Below are positions 31,486-40,950 of a stretch of 64,000 nt of DNA, in pieces. A program made the translations under genes and the position numbers. Below the pieces are notes generated by a model. That model saw nothing but the letters and a program-made list of their open reading frames with translations, made no database searches and was not told the origin of the DNA. The stretch spans positions 124,001-188,000 of the forward strand of contig NZ_VXKJ01000048.1 of NCBI RefSeq assembly GCF_008693075.1, written 5' to 3'. Source of the stretch: Corynebacterium phocae. GTDB lineage: Bacteria; Actinomycetota; Actinomycetes; Mycobacteriales; Mycobacteriaceae. The number at the start of each line of letters is the position of its first letter. Position 1 is the first letter of the stretch.

Positions 31486-31539
31486 CCTGTGGATAACTTT
31501 GCCTAATACCGGCCGGAGGCGGGGGAAGTTATCCACAGG
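31486..31539. repeat. Inverted repeat with two perfect DnaA boxes
   Basis: CCTGTGGATAACTT (31486-31499) and AAGTTATCCACAGG (31526-31539) are perfect 14-bp inverted arms separated by 26 bp. Each contains TTATCCACA, the consensus DnaA box. It lies between the divergently read HNH gene and the purA 3' end. Confidence 0.85.
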
Positions 31540-31562
31540 GCAGAAAAATTTTGCCCAAAACC

Positions 31563-31590
31563 TTGACATCACCGCCAGGGAGGGTATCAT
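31563..31590 (+). promoter_or_regulatory. Sigma-A-like promoter pointing into the purA 3' end
   Basis: TTGACA and TATCAT are separated by 16 bp, the best -35/-10 pair in the neighbourhood. No convincing gene follows on the plus strand; the transcript would run antisense to purA. Confidence 0.4.
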
Positions 31591-31642
31591 TTGCCCGTTT
31601 CCGGCCAATAACGCCCCACCAAGGGAAAATGTGAAATTAGTC

Positions 31643-32932
31643 TCAGGAGTCCAAAACGTCGTGCCGAACGATGGTTTGGTCGCGTCCCGGACCCACACCA
31701 ATGTAAGAAATACGGCAGCCGGAGAGCTCCTCTAGGCGCAGAACGTAGTCCTGAGCCTTCTGAGGGAGATCCTCAAACTTGGTGCAGCCCGTGATGTCCT
31801 CATCCCAGGCGGGCATGGTCTCGTAGATGGGCTGCGCGTGGTGGAAATCGGATTGGGTCAGCGGCATTTCGTCGTGCCGTACGCCGTCCACGTCGTAGGC
31901 CACGCAGATGGGAATTTCCCCAATTCCGGTGAGCACGTCCAGCTTGGTCAGGAAGTAATCCGTAAAACCGTTGACGCGGGAAGCGTAGCGCGCCACCACG
32001 GAGTCATACCAGCCACAGCGCCGTTTACGGCCGGTGTTCACGCCCACCTCACCGCCGGTGGTCTGGAGGTATTCGCCCCATTTATCGAACAGCTCCGTGG
32101 GGAACGGTCCGGCACCCACACGGGTGGTGTACGCCTTAATAATGCCCAAGGAAGAGGTGATTTTGGTAGGGCCCACGCCAGCGCCCACGCAGGCACCGCC
32201 CGCGGTGGGGTTAGACGAAGTCACAAAGGGGTAAGTGCCGTGGTCCACGTCCAGCATGGTTGCCTGGCCGCCTTCCATCAACACGTGCTTGCCGGCGTCC
32301 AGTGCCCGGTTAAGCTCCAGTTCCGCGTCGATGATCATGGGGCGCAGGCGGTCAGCATAAGACAGGAAGTATTCCACCATCTGGTCCGCTTCAATCTTCT
32401 TGCGGTTGTACATCTTGACCAGCATTTGGTTTTTGATGTCCAGCGCGGATTCGATCTTCTGGCGCAGGATGGACTCGTCAAAAATATCCTGCACGCGCAG
32501 GCCTATACGCGCCACCTTGTCCGCATAGGTGGGGCCAATGCCACGCCCGGTGGTTCCAATGGCGCGCTTGCCCAGGAACCGTTCCTGCACGCGGTCTAGG
32601 GTCTGGTGGTACGGTGCGACCAGATGCGCGTTCGCGGAAATCTTGAGACGCGATGCCTTGGCGCCGCGGGCTTCCAGTCCGTCTATCTCATCGAAGAGCG
32701 CTTCCAAGTTGATGACCGTTCCGTTGCCCAGAATGGGCACGGCGTTTTCGGAAAGCACGCCGGCGGGAAGGAGCTTGAGCTCATACTTTTCACCGCCCAC
32801 AACCACGGTGTGGCCAGCGTTATTGCCGCCGTTGGGCTTGACCACGTAGTCCACGCGGCCGCCCAGGATGTCAGTGGCTTTGCCTTTGCCCTCATCGCCC
32901 CATTGGGCGCCCACGATTACGATAGCTGCCAT
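31643..32932 (-). CDS. purA: Adenylosuccinate synthetase
   Basis: The 429-residue enzyme joins aspartate to IMP with GTP, the first step to AMP. The N-terminal P-loop [14 protein letters not shown], the [11 protein letters not shown] motif and the [12 protein letters not shown] motif are all present. The ATG has AGGAAGTG 9 nt upstream and a possible TAGAAT -10 (minus strand, 32977-32982). It is divergent from an uncharacterised gene, the same arrangement as Rv0357c-Rv0358. Confidence 0.96.
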   Translation of the reverse strand: MAAIVIVGAQWGDEGKGKATDILGGRVDYVVKPNGGNNAGHTVVVGGEKYELKLLPAGVLSENAVPILGNGTVINLEALFDEIDGLEARGAKASRLKISANAHLVAPYHQTLDRVQERFLGKRAIGTTGRGIGPTYADKVARIGLRVQDIFDESILRQKIESALDIKNQMLVKMYNRKKIEADQMVEYFLSYADRLRPMIIDAELELNRALDAGKHVLMEGGQATMLDVDHGTYPFVTSSNPTAGGACVGAGVGPTKITSSLGIIKAYTTRVGAGPFPTELFDKWGEYLQTTGGEVGVNTGRKRRCGWYDSVVARYASRVNGFTDYFLTKLDVLTGIGEIPICVAYDVDGVRHDEMPLTQSDFHHAQPIYETMPAWDEDITGCTKFEDLPQKAQDYVLRLEELSGCRISYIGVGPGRDQTIVRHDVLDS

Positions 32933-33029
32933 GGTCTATGTCACTTCCTAGCTCTTGAAGTTAAAAATACTTTCCCATTCTACACGCCACCAGCTAAGGT
33001 TTTCACCAAAACTACCCGGAAGGTGACCC

Positions 33030-33821
33030 GTGAAAATTCTGGCTTTGCGCTGCGCAAGCACCCTGGCTGTCCCCAGTGGCATTGAAGTAGTTGACCTCTC
33101 CGCTGTGCCTGACCGCAAGGAGCTTAAAGCTGCCGATACCGCCGCCAAGGCAGCGCTGCCCCACGATCCCACGCCCACGCTCGCGGAGATAGCTAGCCGG
33201 CCAGATGTTTCCCATCAGGGCGCGCCGGAGTTTGCACCGCAGCCGGTGGATGAGCCGCTGCGGCTGGTGGTCATCGGCAGCGACGCGGCCTTGAGTGCGG
33301 TGTTAACCCGCGCCATGCGGGCTGATTACCTGTGGGCGCATGTGGCTTTAATCCCGGAGGGTAGCTCCACGGCGGCTAAGAACTGGGGGCTGCCGTCCGG
33401 CCGCGCCGAACAATGGGCACTGGCCAGCGAGGGCACCGTTAAACCGGCCCCGCTCATCCGAAATGACCAGGCGGTGGCGGTGGCGGGCTCCGCCGGGATC
33501 CGGGACTGGGACGGCAAGCGTTTCACCGGTGAAATTGTGGTGGACAATAGCGTGTTGGCCCGCTCCGAGGGATACGGGGCCCGGCTGGTGCCCACCTTGG
33601 GGGCTCCGGGGATTGCGGCCGTTAGGGCCACTGCGCCGGAGACGGGGTGGCGCGCCAAGTTCCGGCCAGCACTAGACCCAGAGTCCCTGCTTACCGGCCG
33701 CGCGGTGCAGGCCGGCGGGCCAAAGCTGCGGGTCACGGTGGACGGGGTCAGCCATAAACGCCCAGTTGAGCGCGTGACTTTCTACCGCCATCTCAGGGAC
33801 TTGCAGGTGGTGCGACCTTAG
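33030..33821 (+). CDS. Conserved actinobacterial protein of unknown function (Rv0358-like)
   Basis: I do not recognise a family with known function. The 263-residue protein has no signal peptide or membrane segment. It contains a Rossmann-like strand LRLVVIGSDAALSAVLTRAM (about 78-97) and a conserved-looking VDNSVLARSEGYGARLVPTL stretch (about 171-190). The GTG start has GGAAGG 8 nt upstream. By order it corresponds to Rv0358 beside purA. Its stop overlaps the stop of the convergent FUSC gene by 4 bp. Confidence 0.6.
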   Translation: MKILALRCASTLAVPSGIEVVDLSAVPDRKELKAADTAAKAALPHDPTPTLAEIASRPDVSHQGAPEFAPQPVDEPLRLVVIGSDAALSAVLTRAMRADYLWAHVALIPEGSSTAAKNWGLPSGRAEQWALASEGTVKPAPLIRNDQAVAVAGSAGIRDWDGKRFTGEIVVDNSVLARSEGYGARLVPTLGAPGIAAVRATAPETGWRAKFRPALDPESLLTGRAVQAGGPKLRVTVDGVSHKRPVERVTFYRHLRDLQVVRP

Positions 33822-35005
33822 TCTGGATGGACTTCCGGCGGAAACGCCGGGTGGCTGGAGGTGGGCACCAGCGAAGCCACTGCGGACTCGTTAGACATGC
33901 CGCACACCATGAGCAGGTCCACCACGATGGAACGGGTCTGCGCCAAGATAGCGTAGGAGGATAACACCGGCGGCTGCTCCACGATGTCCATTCCGGCTTT
34001 GGCGCCCACGGCCCGCAGCCGGTGGATGGCCTCGGGGATAACCCGGGACTCTTCCAACCGGCGTTGCTTGGAGGATTGCCCGTAGAGCTCTCCGAGAAGC
34101 CTGGAGATATCGGCTAACTCCTCGATGAGCTGGATTTGCACCTCGGAAATGCGGTCTTTATCCAGGGAGGACACCAGGGCCCGGCGCGCTAACACCCGCA
34201 CGCCACGCACCGCGTTGTCCACCGGCATCAGAATCCTTTCGAGCGAGCGGATGTGGCGCTGCGTGGCCCACAGGAAAGGTGACACGCGGGCGGTTTCCTT
34301 GCCGCCCTTGGCGGCGGTGAGCATGGCGTTGATGTTTTCCTGCGAGCCCTGGACGGCGCGGCGGGCGTCCCTGATGGCTTCGGGTTTTCCCTCGCGCAGG
34401 CCGTAAGCGACATCGGAAAGCACGGATCCCGCCAGATGCAAGACCTTGGAGACTTCTACGCGGCCGGCGCGCAGCGGGGAGGTAGGGATAAGCGCCATCA
34501 TGGCCACGCCGATGACCGCGCCCACCAGCGCGTCAATAACCCGGCTTTGGCCCCCCATGTTCTCCGGCGGCAAGATGGTGGCGATGAGGATGGCGCCCAC
34601 CGCTATCTGGTTGCTAATCAGCTGCGAGTCGGTGAGGAAAAGGGCCACCAGCAAGGCAATCCCAATGGTGATGGTCAGGTGAATAGGACCCGTACCTAGC
34701 CAATCGACCAGGAGCGTGCCCACCACCACGCCCACAATTCCGCCCACGGATAACTCAATCGCGCGGGTGAGGCGGTCACTGCCGGATAGCCCCAGAATAA
34801 TGATGACTGACATGGGGGCAAAGAAAGGTTGCTCGTGTCCAAAAAGGACGTGCGCCACGTAGAAGGCCAGGCCGGCACCCAAAGTAGCGTGCAGGATAAA
34901 GACCCACCGGCTGTTGACGCGACGCAGCCGGGCTTTCAAGGATTTATCGAAGGTCCGCAGCGTTTCCCGCGTGGTCTGCCGAACGGAATTTTTCTCGATA
35001 CCCAT
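33818..35005 (-). CDS. FUSC family membrane protein
   Basis: The 395-residue protein has an N-terminal half with about six membrane helices, including the FUSC/aromatic-acid-exporter-like stretch FFAPMSVIIILGLSGSDRLT near residues 64-83. A cytoplasmic helical half follows (about 190-395). FUSC proteins resemble the p-hydroxybenzoic acid efflux component AaeB, but the substrate is unknown. No signal peptide. The gene is transcribed alone, downstream of the fba terminator. Confidence 0.72.
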   Translation of the reverse strand: MGIEKNSVRQTTRETLRTFDKSLKARLRRVNSRWVFILHATLGAGLAFYVAHVLFGHEQPFFAPMSVIIILGLSGSDRLTRAIELSVGGIVGVVVGTLLVDWLGTGPIHLTITIGIALLVALFLTDSQLISNQIAVGAILIATILPPENMGGQSRVIDALVGAVIGVAMMALIPTSPLRAGRVEVSKVLHLAGSVLSDVAYGLREGKPEAIRDARRAVQGSQENINAMLTAAKGGKETARVSPFLWATQRHIRSLERILMPVDNAVRGVRVLARRALVSSLDKDRISEVQIQLIEELADISRLLGELYGQSSKQRRLEESRVIPEAIHRLRAVGAKAGMDIVEQPPVLSSYAILAQTRSIVVDLLMVCGMSNESAVASLVPTSSHPAFPPEVHPD

Positions 35006-35036
35006 AATGATTTAAGAGTCTACCCTGACATGCTAA

Positions 35037-35063
35037 AGCCGCCCCGCGCAAACCGGGGCGGCT
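35037..35063 (-). terminator. Terminator downstream of fba
   Basis: A perfect 10-bp stem (AGCCGCCCCG and complement) with a 7-nt loop lies 20 bp after the fba stop. The U-tract on the minus strand is short (TTTA), so strength is uncertain. Confidence 0.6.
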
Positions 35064-35082
35064 CCAGGTTTAAGTGGTGTTT

Positions 35083-36117
35083 TTACTTAGAGGTGGTCTT
35101 GCCCACGGAGTGCAGATCCTGGCAGGCCTCAATGATGCGGTCAGCCATGCTCTGCTCAGCCTTCTTCATGTAGGAGCGGGGGTCGTAGACCTTCTTGTTG
35201 CCTACTTCACCGTCAATCTTCAACACGCCGTTGTAGTTTTCGAACATGTGGGAAACGATGGGGCGGGTGAAGGCGTACTGGGTGTCAGTGTCCACGTTCA
35301 TCTTGATGACACCGTAGCGCAAGGCTTCCTCGATCTTTTCCTTCTCAGAGCCGGAGCCGCCGTGGAATACGAAGTCGAATGCCAGGGCGTCATCGGACAA
35401 GCCCAGCTTTTCACGGGCAACCTTCTGGCCCTCCAGCAGTACCTCCGGGCGCAGCTTAACGTTGCCGGGCTTGTAAACGCCGTGGACGTTGCCGAAGGTA
35501 GCGGCCAGCAAGTAACGGCCGTTTTCCCCAGTACCCAGGGCATCAATGGTCTTAGCAAAATCCTCTGGGGAGGTGTAAAGGTTAGCGTCTGCCTTGGCCT
35601 GGACGCCGTCTTCCTCACCGCCAACAACGCCAATCTCAACCTCAAGGATGATGTTGGCCTTGCGGGCCTTAGCCAGCAGCTCCTGAGCGATTTCCAGGTT
35701 CTCATCGATGTGGATGGCGGAGCCGTCCCACATGTGCGACTGGAACAAAGGCAACTCGCCGCGGTCCACGCGCTCCTGGGAGATAGCAATCAACGGACGC
35801 ACGTAGTCATCCAGAACTTCTTTCTGGCAGTGGTCGGTGTGCAGTGCAACGTTGATGTCGTAGTGCTTGGCGGCCTCATGTGCGAAGGCAGCCAGAGCGC
35901 TGGCACCGGCAACCTTGTTCTTCACGGACAGGCCGGAACCGAACTCCGCGCCACCGGTGGAGAACTGGATGATGCCGTCAGACTCAGCTTCTGCAAAGCC
36001 ACGCAGCGCCGCATTGATGGTTTCCGAAGACGTGCAGTTGATTGCCGGGAACGCGAATCCGCCCTTCTTGGCGGTGTCCAACATCTGGTTATAAACCTCA
36101 GGGGTTGCAATAGGCAT
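35083..36117 (-). CDS. fba: Class II fructose-bisphosphate aldolase
   Basis: The 344-residue zinc enzyme cleaves fructose 1,6-bisphosphate in glycolysis. Metal and phosphate motifs are seen: ALHTDHCQKE near residue 115, EVEIGVVGGEEDG near 180, FGNVHGVYKPGN near 220 and FHGGSGS near 260. The ATG has AAGGAT 8 nt upstream. It is not operonic with its flanks; the strong codon bias is typical of a highly expressed gene. Confidence 0.96.
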   Translation of the reverse strand: MPIATPEVYNQMLDTAKKGGFAFPAINCTSSETINAALRGFAEAESDGIIQFSTGGAEFGSGLSVKNKVAGASALAAFAHEAAKHYDINVALHTDHCQKEVLDDYVRPLIAISQERVDRGELPLFQSHMWDGSAIHIDENLEIAQELLAKARKANIILEVEIGVVGGEEDGVQAKADANLYTSPEDFAKTIDALGTGENGRYLLAATFGNVHGVYKPGNVKLRPEVLLEGQKVAREKLGLSDDALAFDFVFHGGSGSEKEKIEEALRYGVIKMNVDTDTQYAFTRPIVSHMFENYNGVLKIDGEVGNKKVYDPRSYMKKAEQSMADRIIEACQDLHSVGKTTSK

Positions 36118-36226
36118 GAAATCATCCTTAAGAAATAGGCTACGGTTATACCGTTTTTACTCCTCCATTATGCCAGATAACTACTGCCTACAGACAACCG
36201 CAAAAGGGCCGCCGCGCGCCCGGAAT

Positions 36227-37405
36227 CTACTGCCGGAAAAGCCGCGCCACGGCCTCTAGCAGCATCCAGCCGGAAAGTTGGACGGATAGGTCACGCTCTG
36301 CCACGCGCACCAGCCCCACGCGTTCGCTCAAGGAGGTTGAGACAAAGCCGTAATTATGCGGCAGCTTGGCGTCTTCGCCCCAGTCGGTGCCAAAAATGGG
36401 CAAACCGTCCACCTCCAGGCGGTGCTCCCATAGCGACTGCGCCGATGCCGTGACCAACCTCCTGGCCAGCTTCTTCGTGGCCCGGTTAGACGGCGAGTCT
36501 CCGGGTAACCTCACTGCGACATCGGCAAGATAGCGGGCCAGGATGCCCTTGAACAACCCGCCGTCGCCGTCACCGGTGTCGTGGTCTATCACACCGCTGG
36601 GGGTAGCCATCCAGGAGGCGATGGCCTGCACCAGCCCGCGGATACGAGTGACGTAAATCATCTGCTCCTCCACGTCTTCGGCGTCTTTGACGGACTCCAG
36701 GTGCTCCAATTCCAAGCGGGAGGACTGGCGCAGCGCGAGAACAATTTCCAAACAAGCCCCCAGCACCACCCCCTGGACGTAGGGGTGGATATTGCGAACC
36801 ACCTCTTGGCCGTCCATGCGAAGCCGGACACCATCCATGACTAGGCCCTGGTCATCAATGAGGTTGTCGTAGATCCAGTCCACAATGTGGCGAGCTTCAT
36901 CAATCTTGCCCATCCGCGCCAACATAATGGCACCGGGCCCGTTGGAGGGCACGTTCATAAACGTTTCATTGGTGCGCCACGGCAAGATGTTCAAATTGGG
37001 ATCGAGTCCCTCAATAATGTTGCGCTGCAGCGGGGCCACCGCCTTGGGGCAGGGCACCTTGTCCACATTGCCGGCGCGTTGGAGCGCCAGGGCCAGCCAA
37101 GCCTTGTCATCGTAGTAGTTGTTGTTGGTCAAGGCCGAAAGGTTGCGCAACCGCATGCCACGGATGGTCTCGTTGATACGCCGGCGGCGCACCTTGGTGT
37201 TGCCACGCAGCGCGGCGTCCACCAAGCAGTCCAGGTAGTGCGCCTGCCACCAGTAGTGCCAATGCACAAACAGCTTCTCCTTGGCGGTGGGAGGCCAGCT
37301 CACCAGCGCCAGGTTGGTAGATGGGATCCACCACAGGCGGCTGGCGTGACGGTCATTGATGGCTGTCTCTGCGAGGTCGGCGCGGTGCGCCCACTTTTCT
37401 TCCAC
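36227..37405 (-). CDS. GH76 family glycoside hydrolase (predicted alpha-1,6-mannanase type), no signal peptide
   Basis: The 392-residue protein has the (alpha/alpha) barrel pattern of GH76, including the catalytic Asp pair at residues 99-100 in NNNYYDDKAWLALAL. GH76 enzymes cleave alpha-1,6-mannan. No export signal or membrane helix is present, so it would act in the cytoplasm or need another route. Position next to fba matches Rv0365c. The start is GTG with AGGGGA upstream; an in-frame stop lies two codons before it. Confidence 0.72.
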   Translation of the reverse strand: MEEKWAHRADLAETAINDRHASRLWWIPSTNLALVSWPPTAKEKLFVHWHYWWQAHYLDCLVDAALRGNTKVRRRRINETIRGMRLRNLSALTNNNYYDDKAWLALALQRAGNVDKVPCPKAVAPLQRNIIEGLDPNLNILPWRTNETFMNVPSNGPGAIMLARMGKIDEARHIVDWIYDNLIDDQGLVMDGVRLRMDGQEVVRNIHPYVQGVVLGACLEIVLALRQSSRLELEHLESVKDAEDVEEQMIYVTRIRGLVQAIASWMATPSGVIDHDTGDGDGGLFKGILARYLADVAVRLPGDSPSNRATKKLARRLVTASAQSLWEHRLEVDGLPIFGTDWGEDAKLPHNYGFVSTSLSERVGLVRVAERDLSVQLSGWMLLEAVARLFRQ

Positions 37406-37457
37406 TACTCATCCCCTAAGAGTTGCCGGATACTAACGGGATTATCTTAGCCCCTAT

Positions 37458-38135
37458 TTACCACGCGCGGGACAGATCAGCGTGCTGCCTGATCCAGGCG
37501 TGCATGGCTATGCCGGCGGCCACCCCGGCGTTGATGGAACGCGTGGAACCAAACTGCGCGATGGAACACGTCATCCGTGCATTTTCCTGGGCTTGCGCGC
37601 TCACGCCCGGGCCCTCCTGACCAAACAGCAACAGGCAGCGCTTGGGCAGCTGGGCGGTTTCCAAAGGCACACATCCCGGGGTGTTGTCGATAGCCACCAC
37701 CGCCAACCCCTGCTCCTGCGACCACGCGATGAGGTCCGCCACGGTTTCGTGGTGCATCAGGTGTTGGTAGCGGTCGGTGACCATGGCGCCCCGCCGGTTC
37801 CAGCGGCGCTTTCCCACGATGTGGACCGTGTTCACCGCAAAAGCGTTAGCCGTTCGCACCACGGTGCCAATGTTGGAGTCATTTTCAAAGTTCTCGATGG
37901 CAATGTGCAACTCGTGGCGGCGGGTGTCGATATCGGCCACGATGGCCTCGCGCTTCCAGTACCGATAGGCGTCCACCACATTGCGGCGGTCACCTTCGGC
38001 CAGCAGCTCCGGGTCCAGGCGGGCGTCCTCGGGCACCGGTCCTTCCCAAGGGCCCACGCCGTGGCGGCCCTCCATCCACTCCGTTGGGCCTTTATCCGGC
38101 CCCAGCTCACCGCGCGCTTTAGAGCCCAAGGTCAT
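37458..38135 (-). CDS. SpoU/TrmH family RNA 2'-O-methyltransferase
   Basis: The protein of about 225 residues has the three SPOUT motifs: NDSNIGTVVRTANAF, LLLFGQEGPGVS and STRSINAGVAAGIAMHAW, which together form the knotted S-adenosylmethionine site. The target (tRNA or rRNA ribose) is not known. The ATG at 38135 overlaps the end of pyrE by 17 nt. It resembles Rv0380c in position. Confidence 0.85.
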   Translation of the reverse strand: MTLGSKARGELGPDKGPTEWMEGRHGVGPWEGPVPEDARLDPELLAEGDRRNVVDAYRYWKREAIVADIDTRRHELHIAIENFENDSNIGTVVRTANAFAVNTVHIVGKRRWNRRGAMVTDRYQHLMHHETVADLIAWSQEQGLAVVAIDNTPGCVPLETAQLPKRCLLLFGQEGPGVSAQAQENARMTCSIAQFGSTRSINAGVAAGIAMHAWIRQHADLSRAW

Positions 38136-38658
38136 CAAGCCCGAGCAGGTAGCGGTATTCCAGGCCCTCTTTAGCAATCACGTCCCCGGCCCCCGTGGCG
38201 CGGTCCACCACGGTGGCAACGGCTACGACCTCCGCCCCGGCTTCGCGCAGCGCCGCTACCGCCGTGAGCGGCGAGTTTCCGGTAGTAGTAGTGTCCTCCA
38301 CCACCAAAACCTTCTTGCCCACCACATCCGCGCCCTCGATCCGGCGCTGCATGCCGTGCTTTTTTGCCTCCTTGCGCACAACGAACGCGTCAATCGGGCG
38401 GCCATCGGCATGCATGACAGACGTTGCCACCGGGTCAGCGCCCAGGGTCAGGCCGCCCACGGCATCGTAGTCCAAGTCAGCGGTTAGCTCACGCAGCTGC
38501 GCGCCAATGAGGCGGGAGGCCTCATGCTGCAATGTCGCGCGGCGCAAGTCCACGTAGTAATCCGCCTCCCGCCCGGAAGATAGGGTCACTTTCCCGTGGA
38601 CAATGGCTAGTTCTTTCACCAGCTCCGCCAGGCGGGCGCGTTGCGTGTTATCAGTCAT
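38119..38658 (-). CDS. pyrE: Orotate phosphoribosyltransferase
   Basis: The 179-residue enzyme makes orotidine 5'-phosphate from orotate and PRPP. The PRPP loop KVLVVEDTTTTGNS (about 115-128) and the substrate segment YYVDLRRATLQHEASRLIG (about 34-52) are clear. The ATG at 38658 has AAGGAG 8 nt upstream; a longer reading would run back into the upstream gene. Part of a minus-strand run with the upstream conserved gene and the downstream methyltransferase. Confidence 0.94.
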   Translation of the reverse strand: MTDNTQRARLAELVKELAIVHGKVTLSSGREADYYVDLRRATLQHEASRLIGAQLRELTADLDYDAVGGLTLGADPVATSVMHADGRPIDAFVVRKEAKKHGMQRRIEGADVVGKKVLVVEDTTTTGNSPLTAVAALREAGAEVVAVATVVDRATGAGDVIAKEGLEYRYLLGLDDLGL

Positions 38659-38686
38659 GGTTATTCTCCTTGTGTTGATAGAAATT

Positions 38687-40003
38687 CTAGTTCTCATCGT
38701 TGAAAATGGACGACTTGCCGTCCAAGTTACGCCGTACCCTGGGCCCTTCGGCTTGGGGGCGTTCGTTGCCGTCGGCAATGGCGTCCACCTCGTCCGCACC
38801 CACCGCGCGGTGTGCCACCGGGCCGCGCGCGGCGCTGACCTTACGGGTGGGCATATCCACGGGTTCTTCGGGCCGTTGGATGGGCGGCGGCGTGAATTCC
38901 TCATCCGCCTGGGCTACCAGAACGGGGCCGGTGGCCAACATGGTGGCTTCTTGCTCCATGATGCGGGTGGGGTCACCGTCTTCTAGGCGCAAGACCAGGG
39001 CCGCCTGTGAGCGCGGCGGCAAGCACCGGGCGGTATCAGCAATCAGCGCCATAGCGGCCTGCATGGCCTCCCACACCGAGGGCTGGGCGTCGCGCGGGAA
39101 CTGCGCCAGGGCCCACTCGGATTCCAGCCACACCGCTGTGACTTCTTCCGGTAGGGACTCCAGGGCGACCTCCATGCGGGGGTCAATCATGCGCTGGGCC
39201 ACGGCCGGTTCACTGGCAAAAACGCTGAAACCGGCTATCTCCTGGACCTCGGTGAGGTCCTCGGAATGCGCCTCCAGCTGGCCTGTGCGCCGGAAGTCCA
39301 CGATTACCTCCGATGCCGCCCCCGTGCGCACCGCCATCACACCCACGTTGCCAATATCCATGAGCAACATCTCATGGCCCAGCACGTGGCCGGCCACGAT
39401 GTCGCGCGGGGCAGCACCCGTGGCGGCCGCACCGCGGGTGAATTCATCAATCAGGTACTCGTCATGCTTGTGATAGTCATAGCCGCGTTCTAGGGCCCAC
39501 TCACGGCGTTCCCGGCGCAGCGCACCAGGTAGCTGCCGCAGGCGGGAGGTTTTTCCCGGTATAAGCTCCGAACCCCTTCCCCTAGACTCTGGTTCTGGTT
39601 TGGGTGCCGGTGCCGGTTCTGGCTTGCGTGCCGGTTCTGGTTTGGGTGCTGGTTCTGGCTTGCGTCCTGGTTCCGGTTCCGGTTCTGGTTTGGGTGCCGG
39701 TGCCCGTGCCGGTTCTGGTTCTGGTTCTGGTTCTGGGGCGGGCTCCGGCGCGGGGTCGGCCGAGGGGGCCGGCACTAAGCCCGGCGCCGTCGGAGACCCG
39801 GCCTCCGGCTGTGGCTCGGGCTCTGCCGTCGCAGTAAACCCGCGCCGGGAATCCCGCGCTGCTTTCAACTCGGGGTTGGACTCTGAGACCGGATCCACGT
39901 CCTGCGGCGCGGACGCCTGGCGCTCTAGACGAACGGCGAAAACCCACAGCAAAACGCCGGCAGCAGCCAGGAGCACAGCTAAGGAAAGAAGGATTAAAGG
40001 CAT
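38687..40003 (-). CDS. Conserved membrane-anchored protein with Pro-Glu-Lys linker (Rv0383c-like)
   Basis: The 438-residue protein has one N-terminal membrane helix (about 1-25), then a long low-complexity linker (about 65-140) of PEPEP and [10 protein letters not shown] repeats, then a conserved domain (about 150-400) without a recognised catalytic motif. The C-terminal ~50 residues are charged. The order clpB - sseA - this gene - pyrE matches the mycobacterial Rv0384c-Rv0382c region, where Rv0383c is uncharacterised. The ATG at 40003 follows GAAGGGTG. The linker length is likely variable between strains. Confidence 0.6.
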   Translation of the reverse strand: MPLILLSLAVLLAAAGVLLWVFAVRLERQASAPQDVDPVSESNPELKAARDSRRGFTATAEPEPQPEAGSPTAPGLVPAPSADPAPEPAPEPEPEPEPARAPAPKPEPEPEPGRKPEPAPKPEPARKPEPAPAPKPEPESRGRGSELIPGKTSRLRQLPGALRRERREWALERGYDYHKHDEYLIDEFTRGAAATGAAPRDIVAGHVLGHEMLLMDIGNVGVMAVRTGAASEVIVDFRRTGQLEAHSEDLTEVQEIAGFSVFASEPAVAQRMIDPRMEVALESLPEEVTAVWLESEWALAQFPRDAQPSVWEAMQAAMALIADTARCLPPRSQAALVLRLEDGDPTRIMEQEATMLATGPVLVAQADEEFTPPPIQRPEEPVDMPTRKVSAARGPVAHRAVGADEVDAIADGNERPQAEGPRVRRNLDGKSSIFNDEN

Positions 40004-40113
40004 CACCCTTCAAACCCTAGTAGGTAGGTGGCGTCTTTAGGGCAAGACAAGGCATATTCTTCGGGTTAATTCTTCCGGGCACAGACTCCGGCCGGTGGCC
40101 GGTGGCCGGGAAG

Positions 40114-40950
40114 CTAGAGCCCACGCTCCACCGGGTTTTTAGGGTTAGCTGACCATTGGGACCAACCGCCCACAAAGTGACGCGGCACGGGAAGCCCCGC
40201 CCACTCCATGGCGGCGATGGCCAGGCCAGAGTGGTTTCCGGAACCGGAGTATATGATGGCGTCTTTGAGGTTTTCCTCGTTTGCGCCCGCTTTAACAAAA
40301 GCGTCGCAAATCTCCTTCTTGGACTTCCAAGTTCCGTCTGGTTTGTGGAAGGCACGTTCCGGAACGTTGATAGCCCCCGGGATGTGACCGGCCTTCAGGT
40401 CAAGGTTCTCCCGGAACCCGGCAAAGCGGTTGGGTTCACGGGTGTCAATAAGAAGCCCCTCGTGGGCCTTGACTTCCTCGATAGTGGCGGTGGGCAAGGA
40501 ACCAGGCCGGACCTGGGAGTCGGACTCCACTGCAATATTGCCAGGCCCTGCCAGGGTGGGATAGCCCTGCTCACGCCAATTCTGGAAGCCGCCGTCAAGG
40601 ATACTGACGTCTTTGATTCCGGCCCACCGCAGAATCCACCAGGCACGCCCGGCCATCAGGCCGCGGCCTTCGTCATAGACGATGACGGGGCGGTCATCTT
40701 CCAACCCCCAGCGCTGGAACCATTTTTGGAGGTTGGCCGGATCCGGGAGCGGGTTGCGCCCAAATTGTGAGCCTGGAATGCCCGCTAGCGCTGCAGCCGC
40801 GTCACAAAAGCGGGCGGTGGGAATATGCAGGGAAGAAAACAGACCGTAGCTGCCGGCGGGGCCGGGTTCCCAAACGCTAGCCAGGAGGGTAAAACGCTTG
40901 CCGGTATGAATTAGGTTGTTAAGTTCGGACGGAGAAACCAATATGCTCAT
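40114..40950 (-). CDS. sseA: Rhodanese-type sulfurtransferase with catalytic Cys replaced by Ser
   Basis: The 278-residue protein is a tandem-rhodanese of the SseA type: N-terminal domain about 5-130 (VYDEGRGLMAGRAWWILRWA) and C-terminal domain about 155-275 (LLIDTREPNRFAGF, GHIPGAINVPERAF). The active-site loop, which should read Y-C-G-S-G-V-T-A, reads YSGSGNHS with Ser235 in place of the persulfide-forming Cys. The only other cysteines are 50 and 215. Classical thiosulfate or mercaptopyruvate sulfurtransferase activity is therefore unlikely. The ATG sits inside a 12-bp palindrome. Confidence 0.8.
   Translation of the reverse strand: MSILVSPSELNNLIHTGKRFTLLASVWEPGPAGSYGLFSSLHIPTARFCDAAAALAGIPGSQFGRNPLPDPANLQKWFQRWGLEDDRPVIVYDEGRGLMAGRAWWILRWAGIKDVSILDGGFQNWREQGYPTLAGPGNIAVESDSQVRPGSLPTATIEEVKAHEGLLIDTREPNRFAGFRENLDLKAGHIPGAINVPERAFHKPDGTWKSKKEICDAFVKAGANEENLKDAIIYSGSGNHSGLAIAAMEWAGLPVPRHFVGGWSQWSANPKNPVERGL

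Noticed and set aside
31486..31539. Chromosomal origin of replication
   Set aside because: Only two DnaA boxes, no AT-rich unwinding element, and no dnaA, dnaN or rpmH nearby.
31838..32599. 253-codon plus-strand open frame
   Set aside because: It is antisense to purA and has no family-like features.
35074..36138. 354-codon open frame on the plus strand
   Set aside because: It is the exact antisense of fba, whose motifs and codon use are unmistakable; GC-skewed third positions create the shadow frame.
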